From: Rhodobacter sp.
GTDB taxonomy: Bacteria > Pseudomonadota > Alphaproteobacteria > Rhodobacterales > Rhodobacteraceae
DNA length: 48,652 bases
Assembly: GCA_020251025.1 (NCBI GenBank)
Contig: JADCDI010000099.1
Coordinates: 1-48,652, forward strand
Reading direction: 5' to 3'
Both the position numbers and the translations under genes were made by a program. A model generated the notes under the pieces. That model made no database searches and was not told the DNA's origin. It worked only from the letters and a program-made list of their open reading frames with translations. Of the stretch, positions 43,753-48,652 are shown piece after piece. Every line of letters begins with the position of its first letter. The stretch's first letter is position 1.

Positions 43753-44649
43753 ATGTGCGGTATCGTCGGACTTTTTCTGAAGGACCCCGCGCTTGAACCT
43801 AAGCTGGGGGCGATGCTGACAGAGATGCTGATCACCATGACAGATCGCGGCCCTGACAGCGCAGGCATCGCGATCTATGGCCATCCGGTGCGCGGGCAAG
43901 CGAAGCTGACCGTGCAGTCACCGGAACCGGGAAAAGATTTCAAAAGCCTGGCCGATGATCTTGCGGCGGTGATCGGCGCCCCTGTAACGGGCGACATCAA
44001 GGATACCCACATTGTCCTTCACCTGCCCGCAGACCGGCTGGAGGAGGCGCGGGCGGCCATCGCAACCTTGCGTCCCTCTGCCACGGTCATGAGTGCGGGC
44101 GAAGGGATCGAGATCTACAAGGAGGTGGGCTTGCCGAAAGACGTGGCCGCACGCTTTGGTCTGGAAAAGATGTCGGGAACCCACGGCATCGGCCATACCC
44201 GCATGGCCACCGAATCGGCTGTGACCACCGCGGGGGCACATCCGTTTTCGACCGGGCCGGACCAGTGCCTTGTTCACAACGGGTCCCTGTCCAACCACAA
44301 TTCGGTGCGCCGTGTTCTCAAGCGCGCCGGAATGACCTTTCGCACCGAAAACGACACCGAGGTGGCCGCAGCCTTTCTGACCCACAAGATGCATGAAGGC
44401 GCGAACCTTGGCGAGGCGATGGAGGCCACGCTGACAGATCTCGACGGCTTTTTCACCTTCGTCGTCGGCACCAGGGACGGCTTTGGCGTGGTGCGCGATC
44501 CCATCGCCTGCAAACCGGCCGTGATGGCCGAAACCGATCAATATGTGGCTTTCGGGTCAGAATACCGGGCGATGGTCAACCTGCCGGGCATCGAGACCGC
44601 CCGCGTCTGGGAACCGGAGCCTGCCACCGTCTACTTCTGGGAACGCTGA
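43753..44649 (+). CDS. mgsA: N-methylglutamate synthase subunit A (GltB1-type glutaminase)
   Basis: A 298-residue class II (Ntn) glutamine amidotransferase domain protein. The catalytic cysteine is Cys2 (MCGIVGLF), with RGPDSAGIAIYG, GIGHTRMATESAV and the oxyanion-type HNGSLSNHNSVRR block. In glutamate synthase this domain is fused to GltB; in the NMG synthase it is a separate subunit that handles the gamma-glutamyl amide. GAGGGAG precedes the ATG. First gene of mgsABC-gmaS. Confidence 0.93.
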   Translation: MCGIVGLFLKDPALEPKLGAMLTEMLITMTDRGPDSAGIAIYGHPVRGQAKLTVQSPEPGKDFKSLADDLAAVIGAPVTGDIKDTHIVLHLPADRLEEARAAIATLRPSATVMSAGEGIEIYKEVGLPKDVAARFGLEKMSGTHGIGHTRMATESAVTTAGAHPFSTGPDQCLVHNGSLSNHNSVRRVLKRAGMTFRTENDTEVAAAFLTHKMHEGANLGEAMEATLTDLDGFFTFVVGTRDGFGVVRDPIACKPAVMAETDQYVAFGSEYRAMVNLPGIETARVWEPEPATVYFWER

Positions 44650-44651
44650 GA

Positions 44652-45341
44652 ATGCAGGTTTTTGACCTTGAGGCGCAGGGCTTGCGCGCGCTGAATGCCA
44701 CGCTTCACGGCCTGAGCGGACAGACCAATGAAACGGCCTGGGAAATCGTGAACCCCCGGGGCAGCCATGCCATTGCGGTCGGCGTCGATGCGCCGGTCGA
44801 CATCACCGTGCGCGGGTCCACCGGCTATTACTGCGCGGGCATGAACAAGCAGGCCACGATCCGCGTCAAGGGCAGCGCGGGGCCGGGGGTTGCCGAAAAC
44901 ATGATGTCGGGCACCGTCATCATTGACGGCGATGCCAGCCAGTACGCCGGTGCCACCGGGCGTGGCGGGCTTCTGGTGATCAAGGGCAACGCCTCGTCGC
45001 GCTGCGGCATTTCGATGAAGGGCATCGACATTGTCGTGCATGGCAACATCGGCCACATGTCGGCCTTCATGGCGCAATCGGGTTCGCTGGTGGTTCTGGG
45101 CAACGCCGGAGAGGCGCTTGGCGATTCGCTTTACGAGGCGCGGCTTTTCGTGCGCGGTTCGGTGAAAAGCCTGGGCGCGGACTGCATCGAGAAAGAGATG
45201 CGCCCCGAACATCTGCGGTTGCTGGCCGACCTGCTGAAACGCGGCGAGGCCGATCATCTGGCAAAGCCCGAAGAGTTCCGCCGCTACGGCTCGGCGCGCA
45301 AGCTTTATACGTTCAACATCGATAACGCCGCCGCCTACTGA
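44652..45341 (+). CDS. mgsB: N-methylglutamate synthase subunit B (GltB3, GXGXG type)
   Basis: A 229-residue GXGXG-repeat protein corresponding to the C-terminal beta-helix of glutamate synthase. The repeats are visible as ITVRGSTGYYCAGMN, IRVKGSAGPGVAENMMSG, IDGDASQYAGATGRGG and IVVHGNIGHMSAFMAQSG. It starts two bases after the mgsA stop. Its role is structural, holding the other two subunits together. Confidence 0.93.
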   Translation: MQVFDLEAQGLRALNATLHGLSGQTNETAWEIVNPRGSHAIAVGVDAPVDITVRGSTGYYCAGMNKQATIRVKGSAGPGVAENMMSGTVIIDGDASQYAGATGRGGLLVIKGNASSRCGISMKGIDIVVHGNIGHMSAFMAQSGSLVVLGNAGEALGDSLYEARLFVRGSVKSLGADCIEKEMRPEHLRLLADLLKRGEADHLAKPEEFRRYGSARKLYTFNIDNAAAY

Positions 45342-45430
45342 GCCATGCGGGATTGTCCCCCCCGGAGCAGACCGACGATCCGTCCGGGAACCACCCCGCC
45401 ATTCCTTTCCCTTGTGTCGCGGAGCCACTG

Positions 45431-46756
45431 ATGACCGATTTCCCCCATACCCCGCCGCGCCAGTCCTGGACCTTTTCGAATGACGTGAACGCGGAAATCC
45501 GGCGCGCCGCAGCGACCGGCATCTATGACATCCGCGGCGGCGGGTCCAAGCGCCGACTGCCGCATTTCGATGACCTTTTGTTCCTTGGCGCCTCGATCAG
45601 CCGTTATCCGCTGGAAGGGTACCGCGAGAAATGCGCGACCGATGTCTGGCTTGGCACGCGCCATGCCAGGACACCGATCCACCTTGATATTCCCGTGACC
45701 ATCGCCGGCATGAGCTTTGGCGCGCTGTCCGGCCCCGCGAAAGAGGCTTTGGGGCGCGGTGCGACCGAGGCCGGCACCTCGACCACCACCGGCGACGGTG
45801 GCATGACCGAGGAAGAGCGCGGCCATTCGCGCACCCTTGTTTATCAATACCTGCCCAGCCGCTACGGCATGAACCCCGATGACCTGCGCCGCGCCGATGC
45901 GATCGAGATCGTCGTGGGGCAGGGGGCAAAGCCGGGCGGCGGCGGCATGTTGCTGGGCCAGAAGATTTCCGACCGCGTCGCAGCCATGCGCAACCTGCCC
46001 AAGGGCATCGATCAGCGTTCGGCCTGCCGCCATCCGGACTGGACCGGGCCGGATGATCTGGAGATCAAGATATTGGAACTGCGCGAGATCACCGATTGGG
46101 ACAAGCCGATCTATGTGAAGATCGGCGGCGCGCGCCCCTATTACGACACGGCGCTGGCGGTCAAGGCCGGGGCGGATGTGGTGGTGCTGGACGGCATGCA
46201 GGGCGGCACGGCGGCCACGCAGGACGTCTTCATCGAAAATGTCGGCATGCCGATTCTGGCCTGTATTCCGCAGGCCGTGAAGGCGCTGCAGGATCTGGGG
46301 ATGCACCGCGAGGTGCAGCTCATCGTTTCGGGCGGGATCCGAAGCGGGGCCGATGTGGCCAAGGCGCTGGCGCTGGGGGCCGATGCCGTGGCCATAGGCA
46401 CCGCCGCCCTGATCGCGCTGGGCGACAATGACCCGGCACTTGAGGCGGAATACAACAAGCTGGGCACCACCGCCGGGGCCTATGATGACTGGCACGAGGG
46501 CAGGGACCCCGCCGGGATCACCACGCAGGACCCGGAACTTTACGGGCGCTTTGACCCGGTTCTGGGGGGGCGGCGGCTGAAGAACTATCTCAAGGTGATG
46601 ACCCTGGAAGCCCAGACAATCGCGCGCGCCTGCGGCAAGAGCCATCTGCACAACCTGGAGCCGGAAGACCTTTGCGCGCTGACGCTGGAAGCTGCCGCCA
46701 TGGCGGGGGTTCCGCTGGCCGGCACAAACTGGATTCCCGGACGCAACGGGTTCTGA
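45431..46756 (+). CDS. mgsC: N-methylglutamate synthase subunit C (FMN glutamate synthase-like)
   Basis: A 441-residue FMN-binding TIM-barrel subunit, equivalent to the central GltB2 domain. It has MSFGALSGPAKEALGRGA, GQGAKPGGGGMLLGQKIS, IKIGGARPYYDTALAVKAGADVV and the phosphate-binding GGIRSGADVAKALALGADAV. It condenses the methylamine-bearing nitrogen with 2-oxoglutarate to form N-methylglutamate. The ATG at 45431 has GGAG upstream; the longer frame from 45353 overlaps nothing but lacks support. Confidence 0.94.
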   Translation: MTDFPHTPPRQSWTFSNDVNAEIRRAAATGIYDIRGGGSKRRLPHFDDLLFLGASISRYPLEGYREKCATDVWLGTRHARTPIHLDIPVTIAGMSFGALSGPAKEALGRGATEAGTSTTTGDGGMTEEERGHSRTLVYQYLPSRYGMNPDDLRRADAIEIVVGQGAKPGGGGMLLGQKISDRVAAMRNLPKGIDQRSACRHPDWTGPDDLEIKILELREITDWDKPIYVKIGGARPYYDTALAVKAGADVVVLDGMQGGTAATQDVFIENVGMPILACIPQAVKALQDLGMHREVQLIVSGGIRSGADVAKALALGADAVAIGTAALIALGDNDPALEAEYNKLGTTAGAYDDWHEGRDPAGITTQDPELYGRFDPVLGGRRLKNYLKVMTLEAQTIARACGKSHLHNLEPEDLCALTLEAAAMAGVPLAGTNWIPGRNGF

Positions 46757-46783
46757 ACAAGAAACGACAGGGAGCATACCGCA

Positions 46784-48091
46784 ATGGTCACGGACCTCGC
46801 CAGATTCGCCAAGGACAAGGGCGTCAAATACTTCATGATTTCCTATACCGACCTGTTCGGCGGCCAGCGGGCCAAGCTGGTGCCGGCACAGGCGATTGCC
46901 GAAATGTCGGTGGACGGGGCAGGCTTTGCGGGCTTTGCCACCTGGCTTGACCTGACGGCGGCGCATCCCGACCTGATGGCGGTGCCCGATGCGTCCTCGG
47001 TCATCCAGTTGCCCTGGAAGCCGGAGGTGGCCTGGGTGGCCGCCACGGCGACGATGGAAGGCAGGACGGTCGATCAGGCCCCGCGCAATGTGCTCCGGCG
47101 CCTGGTGGACGAGGCGGCAAAGGAAGGCCTGCGTGTCAAGACCGGGGTGGAGCCGGAGTTTTTCCTGCTGACCGCCGACGGATCTCAGGTGTCGGACCCT
47201 TTTGATAACGCTGTGAAGCCCTGCTATGACCAGCAGGCCGTGATGCGCCGTTATGACGTGATCGCGGAGGTCTGCGATTACATGCTGGCGCTGGGCTGGG
47301 AGGCCTACCAGAACGACCATGAAGACGCGATCGGCCAGTTCGAGATGAACTGGAGATACGACGACGCGCTGCAGACGGCCGATAAGCACAGCTTCTTCAA
47401 GTTCATGCTGAAGTCGGTGGCGGAAAAGCACGGGCTGCGCGCCACCTTCATGCCCAAACCCTTCAAGGGGCTGACCGGGTCGGGGTGCCATGCGCATATC
47501 TCGGTCTGGGATCTGGAGGGAAAAAAGAACGCCTTTGCCGATGACAGCAAGGAACTGGGCCTGTCCGACCGCGGGCGCAACTTTCTGGGCGGGATCATGA
47601 AGCATGCCAGCGCCATGGCCGCAATCACCAACCCCAGCGTCAACAGCTACAAGCGCATCAACGCACCGCGCACCGTTTCGGGGGCCACCTGGGCCCCGAA
47701 CACAGTGACCTGGACCGGCAACAACCGCACCCATATGGTGCGCGTGCCAGGACCGGGGCGGTTCGAGCTGCGCCTGCCCGACGGTGCCGCAAACCCCTAT
47801 CTGCTGCAGGCGGTCATCATCGCGGCCGGTCTGGACGGCTTGCGCACCAGGGCGGACCCCGGCCGCCGTTATGACATCGACATGTACACGCAAGGCCATA
47901 CGGTAAAGGGGGCGCCGAAGCTGCCGCTGAACCTGTTGGATGCGCTGCGCGAGTATGACCGCGACAAGACGCTGAAGGCGATGATGGGGGATGAATTCTC
48001 GGCCGCCTTCCTCAAGCTCAAGCACAGCGAATGGAACGACTACACCGCGCATTTCTCGGCGTGGGAGCGGGACAATACGCTGGATATCTGA
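46784..48091 (+). CDS. gmaS: Gamma-glutamylmethylamide synthetase
   Basis: A 435-residue glutamine-synthetase-fold ligase that joins methylamine to glutamate with ATP, the entry step of the NMG pathway. The GS fold is seen in VEPEFFLL, NDHEDAIGQFEMNW (metal-binding glutamates), GSGCHAHISVWD and NRTHMVRVPGPGRFELRLPDGAANPYL. It is distinguished from GlnA by length and by its position directly after mgsABC. GGGAGCA precedes the ATG. It ends the operon. Confidence 0.93.
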   Translation: MVTDLARFAKDKGVKYFMISYTDLFGGQRAKLVPAQAIAEMSVDGAGFAGFATWLDLTAAHPDLMAVPDASSVIQLPWKPEVAWVAATATMEGRTVDQAPRNVLRRLVDEAAKEGLRVKTGVEPEFFLLTADGSQVSDPFDNAVKPCYDQQAVMRRYDVIAEVCDYMLALGWEAYQNDHEDAIGQFEMNWRYDDALQTADKHSFFKFMLKSVAEKHGLRATFMPKPFKGLTGSGCHAHISVWDLEGKKNAFADDSKELGLSDRGRNFLGGIMKHASAMAAITNPSVNSYKRINAPRTVSGATWAPNTVTWTGNNRTHMVRVPGPGRFELRLPDGAANPYLLQAVIIAAGLDGLRTRADPGRRYDIDMYTQGHTVKGAPKLPLNLLDALREYDRDKTLKAMMGDEFSAAFLKLKHSEWNDYTAHFSAWERDNTLDI

Positions 48092-48108
48092 CGGCGCAAC
48101 GCGACAGG

Positions 48109-48131
48109 CCGCGCCCTGTGCAAAGGCGCGG
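48109..48131. terminator. Hairpin after gmaS
   Basis: A 7-bp perfect stem CCGCGCC (48109-48115) with GGCGCGG (48125-48131) lies 18 bp after the gmaS stop. It is followed by a run of G, not T, so it is only a candidate end of the mgs-gmaS transcript. Confidence 0.4.
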
Positions 48132-48219
48132 GGGGGGCAGGGCGGCCAAACAGGGTGCTGAGACAGCAATCCGGCCGCCTGCCTGCCCTTGAGATTTTCC
48201 CGGCCCCGGGAAAGGGCGT

Positions 48220-48441
48220 GCCCCGGCGGGCAGGCCCCGGAAACGCACAGCCTTTTCCCCGCCCGGCCGCGACGCTTCCGCCGGGACCGGTGCGTCCCGC
48301 GCCAAGCGCAGGCCAGCGGCCGCCCGCCGGTGGCGGGGCGGGCGCTGGCCGGGGTCTTTGGCCCCCGGCCGGTCCTGATCCCGGCGTGGCGCTGTGGCAG
48401 GGGCGATGGCCCCTGCCATTGAAGCCGTGACGGTGCTGTCG
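48220..48441. repeat. Hairpin-rich intergenic repeat, copy B
   Basis: A direct copy of the element at 1-240, most similar in its right half (from about 48336, where the G/C hairpin and the TGGCAGGGGC/GCCCCTGCCA hairpin are conserved; in this copy the latter is a perfect 10-bp pair with loop GATG). The left half keeps GGAAACGC and TTTCCCCGCCCG but is more diverged. Confidence 0.8.
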
Positions 48442-48652
48442 TCAGTTCGGGCGGGAACAGGAAACGCGACCCGCGTTTCCCCGCCCGCGCGAGACGGTGC
48501 CCCGTAGACCGGCAGGTCCCGGAGGGACAGAGGCCAGCGCCCGACCCGGCGGGCGGGAAGCGCCCGCTGGGCGGGGCGGGCGCTGGCCGGGGCCTTTGGC
48601 CCCCCGGCCGGTCATGATGCCAGCGTAACGCTGTGGCAGGGGCGATGGCCCC
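48442..48652. repeat. Hairpin-rich intergenic repeat, copy C (cut by window end)
   Basis: Directly follows copy B with a period of about 238 bp, making a tandem pair, and continues to the edge of the window. It matches copy A closely, including GAGGCCAGCGCCCGACCCGG and the CGGGCGCTGGCC partner. Its end is not seen. Confidence 0.8.

Noticed and set aside
45335-48169. A 944-codon minus-strand open frame across mgsC and gmaS
   Set aside because: Shadow of two well-recognised genes on the plus strand; no start signal or family likeness.

Overview
The window is GC-rich chromosomal DNA (65-68% G+C in stretches I counted) from an alphaproteobacterium, most likely Rhodobacterales (Rhodobacter/Paracoccus/Roseobacter relatives). 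The evidence is protein character and gene neighbourhoods: infA-maf-RNase E/G, pcm-tolC, ccmF-ccmH, an EF-P of rhodobacterial type, and the N-methylglutamate (NMG) methylamine cluster. No transposase, integrase, phage gene or CRISPR array was seen.

Layout. 1-240: a hairpin-rich repeat that returns as two tandem copies at 48220-48652. 497-2337: infA, maf and a short RNase E/G gene, then tRNA-Val(UAC). 3024-3480: a decayed ilvH. 3517-5945 (minus): ccmH and ccmF for cytochrome c maturation, then tRNA-Asn(GUU). 6414-8670: an MBL-fold hydrolase divergent from an orphan EnvZ-like kinase. 8676-12974: a YnjBCD-type ABC importer divergent from a YnjF-like CDP-alcohol phosphatidyltransferase. 13138-16956: pcm-like gene, tolC and a PopZ-like polar-scaffold candidate whose linker holds 37 hexapeptide repeats. 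17064-20303: small conserved protein, an efp with a nonsense codon at codon 8, ygfZ, and a frameshifted class-V aminotransferase. 20308-27600: DUF305 protein, HisC, ValS with a low-GC patch, two small membrane proteins, TetR and Lrp regulators. 27823-33380: a fold-III decarboxylase, an orphan CoxL-like molybdenum hydroxylase subunit, a DUF2235 hydrolase and an N-carbamoylputrescine amidase; the decarboxylase and amidase suggest polyamine metabolism.

33472-48091 is the most coherent block: a complete NMG pathway. GmaS joins methylamine to glutamate, MgsABC forms N-methylglutamate, and MgdABCD (a heterotetrameric sarcosine-oxidase relative) oxidises it, releasing the one-carbon unit as formaldehyde or methylene-tetrahydrofolate and regenerating glutamate. 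Around this core are a DUF1989-GcvT fusion, an XRE-cupin regulator, and a DUF3445 haem N-demethylase homologue that could feed in methylamine from dimethylamine. Related short motifs occur in the three control regions of this block, suggesting a shared regulator.

Three genes look broken (ilvH remnant, efp nonsense, aminotransferase frameshift). The last sits in a run of seven G, so an assembly error must be excluded. The least explained features are the hexad-repeat PopZ-like protein, the multi-hairpin repeat family, a 43-codon ORF overlapping mgdB by ATGA, and the N-methylglutamate dehydrogenase delta subunit that lacks its zinc cysteines.
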